DNA of 37,696 nt, taken from contig JBLHHI010000016.1 in the NCBI GenBank assembly GCA_047614125.1, positions 1-37,696 of the forward strand, written 5' to 3'. The notes beneath the pieces are model-generated. The model was not told the DNA's origin. It saw only the letters and a program-made list of their open reading frames with translations, and ran no database searches. This document shows, in pieces, positions 1 to 7,493 of this stretch (its first letter is position 1; each line of letters opens with the position of its first letter). Source of the stretch: JBLHHI01 sp047614125 (lineage in GTDB: Bacteria > Bacteroidota > Bacteroidia > NS11-12g > UBA9320). A program made the translations under genes and the position numbers.

Positions 1-1840
1 ATGGATCTACAGACAACTGTACTATCTCCACAAGAACATTGAGTAAATCTAGTTTTGAGTGTAGTGAAGTTGGAACCAACGCAGTGTACTTAATCGTAAC
101 CGATGTAAACGGCAATATAGATTCAGCTAGTGCTGTAATTACGGTACAAGATGTAATCAAACCAACGGTAGTTACTCAGAACCTAACCGTAAGCTTAGAT
201 GCAAGCGGAAGTGGAAGTATCACCGCTACGCAAGTAGATAACGGATCTACAGACAACTGTACTATCTCCACAAGGACCTTGAGTAAATCAAGTTTTGACT
301 GCTCAGAGGTAGGAGCTAACACCGTTTACCTAATCGTAACAGATGTAAACGGTAATGTAGATTCAGCCAGTGCTGTAATCACGGTACAAGATGTAATCAA
401 ACCAACGGTAGCAACTCAGAACCTAACCGTAAGCCTAGATGCTACAGGCAGTGGAAGTATCACCGCTACACAAGTAGATAATGGCTCAACGGATAACTGC
501 ACGATAGCAACACGAACATTGAGTAAATCAAGTTTTGATTGTAGTGAAGTCGGAACCAACACTATTTGGCTACGAGTAACAGATGTAAATGGCAATATAG
601 ATTCAGCCAGTGCTGTAATTACGGTACAGGATGTAATCAAACCAACGGTACTCACTCAGAACCTAACTGTAAGCTTAGATGCTACAGGCAGTGGAAGTAT
701 CACTTCTACACAAGTAGATAACGGATCAACGGATAATTGCACGATAGCAACACGAACATTAAGTAAATCAAGTTTTGATTGTAGTGAAGTTGGAACGAAT
801 ACCGTTTACTTAATCGTAACCGATGTAAATGGTAATGTAGATTCAGCCAGTGCAGTAATAACCGTACAAGATGTAATCAAACCAACGGTAGTCACTCAGA
901 ACCTAACCGTAAGCCTAGATGCTACAGGAGCAGGAAGTATCACTGCTACGCAAGTAGATAATGGATCTACAGATAACTGTACTATCTCAACACGAACATT
1001 AAGTAAATACAGCTTTGATTGTAGTGAAGTTGGAACGAATACCGTATACTTAATTGTAAACGATGTAAATGGTAATGTAGATTCAGCCAGTGCAGTAATC
1101 ACGGTACAAGATGTAATCAAACCAACAGTAGTAACTCAGAACCTAACCGTAAGCCTAGATGCTACAGGCAGTGGAAGTATCACCGCTACGCAAGTAGATA
1201 ACGGATCTACAGACAACTGTACTATCTCAACACGAACATTGAGTAAGTCTAGTTTTGATTGCTCAGATGTAGGAACGAATACTATCTGGCTACGAGTAAC
1301 AGATGTAAATGGCAATGTAGATTCAGCCAGTGCTGTAATCACCGTACAGGATGTAATCAAACCAACGGTAGTCACTCAGAACCTAACTGTAAGCCTAGAT
1401 GCTACAGGCAGTGGAAGTATCACTGCTACACAAGTAGATAACGGATCAACAGATAACTGTACTATCTCCATAAGGACATTAAGTAAATCAAGTTTTGATT
1501 GCTCAGATGTGGGAGCTAACACAGTTTACTTAATCGTAACGGATGTAAACGGCAATGTAGATTCAGCTAGTGCTGTAATCACGGTACAAGATGTAATCAA
1601 ACCAACGGTAATCACTCAAAACTTAACTGTAAGCCTAGATGCTACAGGTAGTGGAAGTATCACCGCTACGCAAGTAGATAATGGATCTACAGACAACTGT
1701 ACTATCTCCACAAGAACATTGAGTAAATCTAGTTTTGAGTGTAGTGAAGTTGGAACCAACGCAGTGTACTTAATCGTAACCGATGTAAACGGCAATATAG
1801 ATTCAGCCGGTGCTATAATTACGGTTCAGGATATAATAAA
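1..1840 (+). repeat. Tandem 240-bp coding repeats, about 7.6 copies
   Basis: The GGATCTAC/GGATCAAC-type anchor encoding GSTDNC recurs at exactly 240-bp steps: 3, 243, 483, 723, 963, 1203, 1443 and 1683. Units are highly similar at DNA level, not just protein level, which points to recent expansion or ongoing gene conversion. Bases 1-127 are identical to bases 1681-1807, although the units between them differ from both. The array continues off the left edge. Confidence 0.97.
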
Positions 1841-2768
1841 ACCTACAGTAGTAATTACCCCGAATAATATTGCTCTTGGATACTGTGATGCAGCTTATAC
1901 TTATCCATTGCCTACGGCAACTGATAATTGTGGGGTTACAGTAACGCAAGTAGCTGGCTTAGCTTCAGGCTCTGTCTTCCCTGTTGGGATTACAACCAAT
2001 ACCTTTGAGATAAAAGATCCGTCGGATAATACGGTTACCACAAGCTTTACTGTGGACATAAGAGATCGATATATGCCGTTTGATACTACTAACATGTCGT
2101 TGTGTCAAAATGATGCTCAGATTGACTTGAGCCGTGGCTATACTAATTTAACCTTCACGGGCCAAGGTATAGATCCAGATGAGATTACATTTAACCCCAT
2201 AGAGGCAAGTTCAGGGAATTATTTAATAACCAGAATATTCATAGACAGTATGGGTTGCATCTCAAAAGATAGTATAAAGATAGAAGTAAGATTGATTCCG
2301 AATGTTCCAATTATTGATAGAGTAGCTTCTGACAAGATAGTAACTAGTCTAGAATATAATACGTATCAATGGTATAGAAATGGCACTGCTCTAGAGGGTA
2401 AAACTGAGCATCTTCTGAGAGTATATGAATTAGGCATCTATTCAGTGTTAGTTGGTAATACAGAAAAATGTTTTGCAAATAGTGAAGGGTACGGGTTTGG
2501 CATACCAGTAAACCAAGAGCAGGTAACCAACCAAGGAACTGTGAAAGTTTATCCAAATCCTACCGAAGGATTGATCTTTATAGAAATGAGTGATGGCGAT
2601 CTAATTCATAACCTAAGCATATCTAACGGGTTGGGAGTAGAAGTACTTACTCAAGTTGCCAATACGAGCGTAGCACGCATGGATATGAGCAGCCTTCCTC
2701 CAGGGACTTACTTCCTGCAGATTACCAGCACATCTACTAATGCATCTATAAAGCTAGTTAAGATGTAA
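1..2768 (+). CDS. Giant repeat surface protein with HYR-like domain and T9SS type A sorting domain (5' truncated)
   Basis: The reading frame is already open at base 3, so the true start lies upstream of the window. The visible part has about seven and a half 80-residue units. Each carries DVIKPTV, a T9SS-protein-like beta-strand stretch, a DNCT motif and an F(D/E)CS motif, so there are two cysteines per unit that could form a disulfide. Next comes a more diverged HYR-like module (about bases 1842-2070, containing TATDNCG), then an Ig-like region. The last ~77 residues (from about base 2538) contain VYPNPTEG and end SIKLVKM, typical of the T9SS type A C-terminal domain. The protein is therefore predicted to cross the outer membrane by the type IX system and stay on the cell surface or be released. 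An adhesive or structural role is inferred from the repeats. The family is recognised; the specific function is unknown. Confidence 0.88.
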   Translation, partial: GSTDNCTISTRTLSKSSFECSEVGTNAVYLIVTDVNGNIDSASAVITVQDVIKPTVVTQNLTVSLDASGSGSITATQVDNGSTDNCTISTRTLSKSSFDCSEVGANTVYLIVTDVNGNVDSASAVITVQDVIKPTVATQNLTVSLDATGSGSITATQVDNGSTDNCTIATRTLSKSSFDCSEVGTNTIWLRVTDVNGNIDSASAVITVQDVIKPTVLTQNLTVSLDATGSGSITSTQVDNGSTDNCTIATRTLSKSSFDCSEVGTNTVYLIVTDVNGNVDSASAVITVQDVIKPTVVTQNLTVSLDATGAGSITATQVDNGSTDNCTISTRTLSKYSFDCSEVGTNTVYLIVNDVNGNVDSASAVITVQDVIKPTVVTQNLTVSLDATGSGSITATQVDNGSTDNCTISTRTLSKSSFDCSDVGTNTIWLRVTDVNGNVDSASAVITVQDVIKPTVVTQNLTVSLDATGSGSITATQVDNGSTDNCTISIRTLSKSSFDCSDVGANTVYLIVTDVNGNVDSASAVITVQDVIKPTVITQNLTVSLDATGSGSITATQVDNGSTDNCTISTRTLSKSSFECSEVGTNAVYLIVTDVNGNIDSAGAIITVQDIIKPTVVITPNNIALGYCDAAYTYPLPTATDNCGVTVTQVAGLASGSVFPVGITTNTFEIKDPSDNTVTTSFTVDIRDRYMPFDTTNMSLCQNDAQIDLSRGYTNLTFTGQGIDPDEITFNPIEASSGNYLITRIFIDSMGCISKDSIKIEVRLIPNVPIIDRVASDKIVTSLEYNTYQWYRNGTALEGKTEHLLRVYELGIYSVLVGNTEKCFANSEGYGFGIPVNQEQVTNQGTVKVYPNPTEGLIFIEMSDGDLIHNLSISNGLGVEVLTQVANTSVARMDMSSLPPGTYFLQITSTSTNASIKLVKM

Positions 2769-2837
2769 TTTGGTTTGACTAGTTCGTAAGTCAAAGGTTA
2801 GATAATAGGAGCAAAGCCTCTACACAAGTAGCAACGT

Positions 2838-2872
2838 AAAGCCTTGACTATTAACTTAGTCAAGGCTTTTTT
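2838..2872 (+). terminator. Strong Rho-independent terminator after the repeat surface protein
   Basis: A perfect 13-bp inverted repeat (arms 2838-2850 and 2857-2869, loop TTAACT) runs into six T residues. It lies about 70 bp after the stop codon of the surface protein, so it should end that transcript. Confidence 0.9.
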
Positions 2873-3163
2873 GTGCATTAGGGTATCGTTTTAGGTATCG
2901 GTTAACAAAGATTTGACCACATTACAACCTTAGCGACTTGGCAACTTTTAAACTGGTCATCGTTTACGGGTGTAAATAAGTTACATATGGGAGCTAAAAT
3001 AGCAGTGTGTCGCAGATAGGGTGTCAGTAAAAGCCAAAAAAGTTAGATTATTTTTCAGCTTTAACGACCCCCCCAACCCTTATAAATATCACTTTCCTAT
3101 TTGCAGTCTTTGCTCAGAAAGGGTATATAACCCTATGGTTTACTGTACGTAAAGTTAATTTTA
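2873..3163. other. Gene-free AT-rich stretch
   Basis: No credible coding frame is visible on either strand. Small structures are present: two GGTATCG copies around 2883-2902, a C7 run near 3067-3074, and a short hairpin with AGGGT/ACCCT arms around 3119-3134. None can be assigned a function. Confidence 0.5.
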
Positions 3164-3310
3164 TCAATATTCAACTACTCGTACTCGCGAATTATGAATA
3201 TATCCAGTATCTCCTTTGTCAAATTCTACGATATTGTATTGACTTGACACTCCAGCAACTTTAAATTTTTTATTAGGCACAAAACATTTTTTAGTACTTT
3301 TGAGAATAGA
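3164..3310 (-). pseudogene. Orphan C-terminal coding remnant, possibly SH3-like
   Basis: On the minus strand an open frame of 48 codons ends at a TGA (3166-3164). Its upstream side is closed by a TAA, and the only plausible internal start is a GTG. The peptide has protein-like composition, including VAGVSSQYNIVEFDKGDTGY followed by a short strand and stop. The pattern 'V-x-F-x-x-G-x-x-G-Y' recalls bacterial SH3 domains, but this is only a resemblance. It runs head-to-head into the following membrane-protein gene, which suggests a broken gene whose 5' part was lost. A small intact gene is a less likely alternative. Confidence 0.4.
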
Positions 3311-3320
3311 TTATATTAAA

Positions 3321-3728
3321 ATGAGAATAAAAACAATTTTTAAAACAGTTGCTGTCATCACATTTCTACAACTACTTCCCTTGCCTTTAAGCCTTATTAA
3401 TGCTGATTTTAAAGAGATGTTAATGTTGGATATCTTTGGAGACAGCCCGTCTGCGGATGCTTTAAAATTCTTTGACAATTTCGCAATGGTACTTGGCACA
3501 CTAATTCTTGGTCTAATCTTTTTATTAATCGGGTCTATGTCATTCAAGGATGAAGCAATACTCAGACGATTATGTTTTCTATATAGTGTTGTTTGGGGAT
3601 TTTTCTGTATTCCAGATTTAGTTTCTTTTATCACAAATGACGGAATGGCTGCACCATTACCTGTTGCCATTATGGGAATATTCTCGTACGGACTTCTTCT
3701 TTATGGGTCAAAAAAAGGGACTGTATAA
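3321..3728 (+). CDS. Small multi-pass membrane protein, unknown function
   Basis: This gene encodes 135 residues from the ATG at 3321; a TTG seven codons upstream (3300) is less likely. Four hydrophobic segments are visible, near residues 5-22, 50-70, 80-98 and 108-127, joined by short charged loops such as MSFKDEAILRR. That indicates a small inner-membrane protein. No family was recognised. It stands alone in an accessory region, with an imperfect terminator about 75 bp downstream. Confidence 0.6.
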   Translation: MRIKTIFKTVAVITFLQLLPLPLSLINADFKEMLMLDIFGDSPSADALKFFDNFAMVLGTLILGLIFLLIGSMSFKDEAILRRLCFLYSVVWGFFCIPDLVSFITNDGMAAPLPVAIMGIFSYGLLLYGSKKGTV

Positions 3729-3802
3729 AATGGATTCCTGATAATCGAATTGAAAGAATAAGAGAATACGTGGTTTGATTTGGTTACACATTATCTCCAC
3801 CC

Positions 3803-3833
3803 AAAACCCTCATCAGAAATGCTGGTTTTTTTT
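3803..3833 (+). terminator. Probable terminator of the small membrane-protein gene
   Basis: Arms AAAACC (3803-3808) and GGTTTT (3824-3829) pair, with an additional inner CAT/ATG pairing, and are followed by a run of eight T (3826-3833). The stem is interrupted, so termination is plausible rather than certain. Confidence 0.45.
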
Positions 3834-4157
3834 ATTTGTACAAAACATAGAATGTTGTCCTACCCTCTATCACATCACCACATCCTCCTCATAACCCAAC
3901 GTTTCGGTGACAGTAATATCCAAATAGCTGTTAATCAATGAATTTGGTGTATTCTATTGCCATAGTTTGTCAGGGGGTTAAAATTGCCTCAGAGGTAACC
4001 CTAAGTCTCCCGGTATACACCGTGTTTTTTCCATTCAATTAATTTTTTATCAATGAGTTTATTTAATAGCCAATTAAATTAACGGTTTGACTAGACCGCG
4101 TTTTAATTCCGTTTAGGTCGTATTGGTTCCTCTTTTTATTGTTTGGAATACATTGAC
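3834..4157. other. Gene-free stretch left of the IS, with a possible decayed coding trace
   Basis: No intact gene is visible. On the minus strand, near 3880-3960, a short frame reads LINSYLDITVTETLGYEEDV before a stop. A neighbouring frame starts with ATG and reads MAIEYTKFI. Together they could be a frameshifted remnant of a small gene ending near the IS, but the evidence is weak. Confidence 0.3.
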
Positions 4158-4175
4158 GGTTCTGTTGCATTAACT
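4158..4175 (+). repeat. Left terminal inverted repeat of the IS6 element
   Basis: GGTTCTGTTGCATTAACT. It pairs with the right end with one mismatch, at the ninth base. Confidence 0.9.
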
Positions 4176-4212
4176 TAGTTGGATTGTAAAGTTACAGATT
4201 TCTCAACTCAAA

Positions 4213-4926
4213 TTAAGTTGCTAATGACTTAAAAGTAGCAAACCAATTTGACTTTGAGTCCTTGATTTGATTCTTTCTGATTATATTAATTATCTCAATT
4301 CCTGCCAATGTCCTCTGTGCTGATTCAAACTCTTTGAATCCAGTCATGATCATTATCCTGCGTTTCACTGTCCGATGATCCTGTTCAACAATATTATTCA
4401 AGTATTTGACTCGCCTTATCTTGATCTTCTTGACAGATAAACTTCGCTTGTTTACCACTCTTATGCCTGCTGTATTGGCACCACTCTTATCAATATTGAT
4501 TATCCTTGGTTTACCATTATTCCCAATGGCTTTATTCAAGAACTTCTGAGCTGAACCCTTCATCCTCCTTTTAGTTAGAAGGAAGTCAACCGTATTCCCT
4601 TGCTTATCTACCGCTCGATACAGATATCTATCCTTGCCACCTACCTTGATATAAGTCTCATCCATTCTCCAACTATCTCCTACTTGTGTCTTCCTTCTGT
4701 GCATTCTAGCTTCTACATATGGAGAAAACTTAAACACCCATCTCTGAATTGTAGAATGGTCTACATTCACTCCTCGAATTTTTAGTAATTCTTCCACATC
4801 TCGATAACTCAATGTGAATCTCAATTTGAAATAAACAGCTTGTAGAATTATTGCTCTTGGGTATCTATGATGCTTGAACATAAGTGTAGGTTGAATCAGC
4901 AAATCTACAGATTTACTATATTGCAA
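4213..4926 (-). CDS. IS6-family DDE transposase
   Basis: This gene encodes 237 residues from a TTG at 4926, or 222 residues from the ATG at 4881. The in-frame stop just upstream of the TTG lies inside the terminal repeat. The N-terminal part carries the family's helix-turn-helix stretch, with SYRDVEELLKIRGVNVDHST near residue 40-59. The catalytic triad is visible as D89 (in MDETYIKVGG), D146 (in INIDKSGAN) and E181 (VEQDH), with K188 seven residues after the glutamate as the family requires. All key residues are intact, so the enzyme may be active. It would catalyse replicative transposition and cointegrate formation. No accessory gene is carried. Confidence 0.93.
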   Translation of the reverse strand: MQYSKSVDLLIQPTLMFKHHRYPRAIILQAVYFKLRFTLSYRDVEELLKIRGVNVDHSTIQRWVFKFSPYVEARMHRRKTQVGDSWRMDETYIKVGGKDRYLYRAVDKQGNTVDFLLTKRRMKGSAQKFLNKAIGNNGKPRIINIDKSGANTAGIRVVNKRSLSVKKIKIRRVKYLNNIVEQDHRTVKRRIMIMTGFKEFESAQRTLAGIEIINIIRKNQIKDSKSNWFATFKSLAT

Positions 4927-4927
4927 T

Positions 4928-4945
4928 AGTTAATGCGACAGAACC
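4928..4945 (-). repeat. Right terminal inverted repeat of the IS6 element
   Basis: Read on the minus strand it is GGTTCTGTCGCATTAACT, matching the left end at 17 of 18 positions. Confidence 0.9.
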
Positions 4946-4998
4946 AAAAGTGACGTGCGTAGTCGGTTTGGGTCAAAAAAGAGTAGACAAAAATTTTC

Positions 4999-6018
4999 TT
5001 AAGAATTAATTATGTCTAGCATCTTTACTCCAAGAAGCCTTATTTGTTTATAGGGCTCTTTATCAGATTCGTTTTTATTGTCGCGAATTGAGCTTAGATC
5101 TACCGGTTTTGTCGCTCCCTCTAATATGATCTTACCTTCGAACTGTCTTCGCACCTGTGTATACTTCGTGCCTGATGTAGGAATGCTTGAAACTCCAGTA
5201 AACAGTGCATTAAGCGTCCTTTGGTTTCCTTTCCAAGTTATGGTACCACTGCATTTTATTGAGTGTAGCATGTCACAAAACGTTGAAAGATCTTCGGAAG
5301 ATAAATAATCCTCAACAAGCGTGGTTTTCATTAAGCTTATGAATTTTGGTTTTTTTAATTCGAACTTTTCAATCCGATCTACCCCCCATAGTGCACTAGA
5401 TTTGTCTGACGACGTTCCCTGTTTCTTGCTAGATTTTACATTAGGGCTTTGATTATGAAGGAGGCTGCTATTTGGGGCTTCAATTACGACTAATATTTCT
5501 CGGACTTCTTGAATAAAAGTCTTTAGACCATAAAAATAAGGAGATAAGAGCTTTTCAGTCGATACCACATCTAACTTTAACTGGTCCGAGGCAGATTTGT
5601 AATCAAATGTAGCCAAAACAGCAATTTCCAATTGCCTATCGGTTTCTTCTAGTCGTTCGTCACTTTTATAATAGAAAGGTTTTCCAGAGATATCCCGTTC
5701 GGTTATATTCAATAGCCTTTGGACCTTGTTATTGTCAATTCCTTCATAAGATGCAATCCTTCTTATTTCATTGAAGTTGTATTTAAAAAGTTTGTTGATT
5801 TGTCGCTTTTGATCTGGAATTGACCACATTGGGTCATGAATTGTGTTTTCAAGAAGCGTAATCTTTCGTTTCTTTAATATAAAAGGAAATACAAAACCCA
5901 TGTTCAGAAAATCGTTCACTTGTCGATATTCCGTATTCTTTAGCGTGTAAGAAACTTCCCAAACAGAAAAATTAAAGTTTGGTGTTAAAAGGCTGATTAT
6001 AAGATTCTCTGCGTTCAT
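4999..6018 (-). CDS. Hypothetical protein, 339 aa, accessory region
   Basis: This is a soluble protein without a signal peptide or membrane segment. The N-terminal half is helical and charged. A serine/lysine-rich linker (about residues 196-210, KSSKKQGTSSDKSS) separates it from a C-terminal half containing CDMLHSIKCSGTITWKGNQR and an ILEGATKPVDLSSIRDNKNE stretch. I do not recognise the family. The 'I-x-W-K-G ... L-x-x-L-F' pattern is seen in assorted Bacteroidota accessory proteins, but this does not assign a function. The ATG at 6018 overlaps the TAA of an upstream reading frame by one base (TAATG), so it was probably translated by coupling to a gene that is now almost entirely missing. It lies between an IS6 element and tRNA-Asp. 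Confidence 0.65.
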   Translation of the reverse strand: MNAENLIISLLTPNFNFSVWEVSYTLKNTEYRQVNDFLNMGFVFPFILKKRKITLLENTIHDPMWSIPDQKRQINKLFKYNFNEIRRIASYEGIDNNKVQRLLNITERDISGKPFYYKSDERLEETDRQLEIAVLATFDYKSASDQLKLDVVSTEKLLSPYFYGLKTFIQEVREILVVIEAPNSSLLHNQSPNVKSSKKQGTSSDKSSALWGVDRIEKFELKKPKFISLMKTTLVEDYLSSEDLSTFCDMLHSIKCSGTITWKGNQRTLNALFTGVSSIPTSGTKYTQVRRQFEGKIILEGATKPVDLSSIRDNKNESDKEPYKQIRLLGVKMLDIINS

Positions 6019-6125
6019 TAAAATAACTGATTCAATGTTTCTTCCATCGCGTTTACATCAAACGAATTTAAATGATTCTCTTTAATGGCCGCCAATTTAT
6101 GACCTGGGACTTTTCCATGTTCTTG
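6018..6125 (-). pseudogene. 35-codon C-terminal remnant of a gene once upstream of the 339-aa gene
   Basis: On the minus strand an open frame reads QEHGKVPGHKLAAIKENHLN and continues to a TAA at 6020-6018 that overlaps the next ATG by one base. Directly upstream is a TAG with no start codon, so the 5' part of the gene is missing. Protein-like composition and the TAATG junction argue that this was the partner gene of a two-gene operon. The family was not recognised. Confidence 0.5.
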
Positions 6126-6274
6126 CTACATATAGCGTTCAATGCGGGTTAGAATGATTTCTAGAAAGGCTTGCAAACATTCTGTCCTTAAAGATGCACG
6201 GAATAAAAAGTAAGCTAGAAATAAATTGGATAAGAAAAGTAAGATGTTTTACCTATGTTTTATTTGAAAAACAA
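6126..6274. other. AT-rich spacer between accessory region and tRNA-Asp
   Basis: No gene is visible. The stretch begins at the break of the upstream remnant with TATAGCGTTCAATGCGGGTT, which may mark a recombination boundary. Confidence 0.4.
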
Positions 6275-6307
6275 AAACCCCTACAAGTGCTTGACTTATA
6301 GGGGTTT
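6275..6307 (-). terminator. Terminator of tRNA-Asp
   Basis: Arms 6275-6288 and 6294-6307 pair over 14 bp with one mismatch and a 5-base loop. On the minus strand they are followed by TTGTTTTT. The hairpin lies 12 bp beyond the tRNA 3' end. Confidence 0.85.
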
Positions 6308-6318
6308 ACAATGTGTGT

Positions 6319-6395
6319 TGGCGGTCCGGACGGGACTCGAACCCGCGACCCCCTGCGTGACAGGCAGGTATTCTAACCAACTGAACTACCGAACC
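6319..6395 (-). tRNA. tRNA-Asp (anticodon GTC), CCA encoded
   Basis: Read on the minus strand, the 77-nt sequence folds as a cloverleaf. The acceptor is GGTTCGG/CCGGACC with one G-T pair and discriminator G. The D-loop is AGTTGGTTA. The anticodon stem CCTGC/GCAGG encloses CTGTCAC, and the T-arm is GCGGG-TTCGAGT-CCCGT. The anticodon GTC decodes aspartate. The 3' CCA is in the DNA. Confidence 0.97.
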
Positions 6396-6509
6396 AAAAA
6401 ATCGATTCTCTCGAACCGTTTTTTCAAGGCTGCAAATATATCGCTTTTTAATTTTCCCAATTACTTTTTTGCAATTATTTAAAGGTAGAATCCCAGCAGC
6501 ATAATTTCT

Positions 6510-6517
6510 TACCTTTG
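6510..6517 (+). promoter_or_regulatory. -7 box of the accA promoter
   Basis: TACCTTTG fits the Bacteroidota -7 consensus TAnnTTTG and lies 22 bp before the accA ATG. No clear -33 TTTG is visible at the expected distance. Confidence 0.55.
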
Positions 6518-6539
6518 TAGCCCTTAATAATCAAATTAT

Positions 6540-7493
6540 ATGATTTTACTGGATTTTGAAAAACCCATTGAAGAATTAAACGAGCAACTCGAAAAGGCCG
6601 AAGCCACCCACGAAAAGGGTAAGGTTGACATGACCGATACCATTGAACAGCTCCAGAAAAAAATAGAACAAACTCGAAAGTCGATCTTTAAAGACTTAAC
6701 CGGTTGGCAAAAAGTGCAAATTTCACGACACCCTGACCGCCCATACAGTCTCGACTACATAAATGGCATAACTAAAAACTTTATTGAACTTCACGGAGAT
6801 CGCAATGTTGGCGATGACAAGGCTATTGTTGGTGGTTTTGCACACATCGACAACCAACCCGTAATGATCATTGGGCACCAAAAAGGGCGCAATACAAAGG
6901 ATCGGCAATTCCGAAATTTTGGAATGGCCAACCCCGAAGGCTACCGAAAGGCGTTGAGACTTATGAAGTTAGCCGAAAAATTTAATCGACCAGTGGTTAC
7001 CTTAATCGACACTCCAGGAGCCTCTCCAGGTTTGGAGGCAGAAGAGCGCGGGCAAGGAGAAGCCATTGCTAGAAATTTGATGGAAATGGCGGTTCTTAAG
7101 GTGCCCATCATTTGCGTTGTTATAGGCGAAGGGGCATCCGGCGGAGCTTTAGGCATTGGCGTTGGCGATCGAATTGCCATGTTGGAGTATACTTGGTATT
7201 CTGTTATTTCTCCAGAATCGTGTTCGTCCATTCTTTGGAGAAGCTGGGATTATAAAGAAAAAGCAGCCGAAGCACTGAAACTCACCAGCGCTGATATGTT
7301 GCAAAATGGTTTAATCGATAAAATTATTAAAGAACCGTTGGGCGGTGCCCACAACGATATTGAAGCCATGTGTAAAGGGCTTAAAACCGAAATTAAGAAG
7401 ATGCTTAAGGAGTTAAGACCTTTAAATTCGGAAGAGCTTGTTGATCAACGAATCGAGAAGTTTAGTAAGATGGGCGTATATGAAGAGTCTTAA
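6540..7493 (+). CDS. accA: Acetyl-CoA carboxylase carboxyltransferase subunit alpha
   Basis: This is the AccA subunit, which with AccD forms the carboxyltransferase that moves the carboxyl group from biotinylated AccB to acetyl-CoA. That is the first committed step of fatty acid synthesis in the cytoplasm. The 317-residue length is normal. The N-terminal ~60 residues form the expected coiled coil (PIEELNEQLEKAEATHEKGK). The crotonase-like core has GHQKGRNTKDRQFRNFGMAN, LIDTPGASPGLEAEERGQGE and IGEGASGGALGIGVGD. These glycine-rich oxyanion-hole motifs are intact. The start at 6540 is supported by the -7 box 22 bp upstream. The gene is monocistronic. Its stop overlaps the stop of the convergent WbqC-like gene by 4 bp. 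Confidence 0.97.
   Translation: MILLDFEKPIEELNEQLEKAEATHEKGKVDMTDTIEQLQKKIEQTRKSIFKDLTGWQKVQISRHPDRPYSLDYINGITKNFIELHGDRNVGDDKAIVGGFAHIDNQPVMIIGHQKGRNTKDRQFRNFGMANPEGYRKALRLMKLAEKFNRPVVTLIDTPGASPGLEAEERGQGEAIARNLMEMAVLKVPIICVVIGEGASGGALGIGVGDRIAMLEYTWYSVISPESCSSILWRSWDYKEKAAEALKLTSADMLQNGLIDKIIKEPLGGAHNDIEAMCKGLKTEIKKMLKELRPLNSEELVDQRIEKFSKMGVYEES

Larger units (their letters stand above)
4158..4945 (-). mobile_element. IS6-family insertion sequence, 788 bp, apparently complete
   Basis: The element has 18-bp terminal inverted repeats with one mismatch, and both ends start with GGTTCTGT as in IS6-family elements. It contains a single transposase gene, and its length is normal for the family. 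The flanking 8-mers are ACATTGAC on the left and AAAAGTGA on the right. They do not match, so there is no target-site duplication. That fits an old insertion, recombination between copies, or an IS-adjacent deletion. Confidence 0.93.

Noticed and set aside
416..1375. Several 70-80 codon minus-strand frames inside the repeat gene
   Set aside because: They recur with the 240-bp repeat because they are antisense to it; no independent start context or protein-like features.
1..1840. Regular repeats considered as a CRISPR-like array
   Set aside because: The units are 240 bp, contiguous and in frame within one protein, with no repeat-spacer alternation.
2873..6395. tRNA-Asp as an integrase attachment site
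   Set aside because: No second copy of the tRNA 3' end (GAGTCCCGTCCGGACC) was found in the adjacent region and there is no integrase gene.
6255..6482. 75-codon open frame on the plus strand
   Set aside because: It runs straight through the antisense of tRNA-Asp, giving the familiar false peptide AVRTGLEPATPCVTG; the tRNA explains the sequence.
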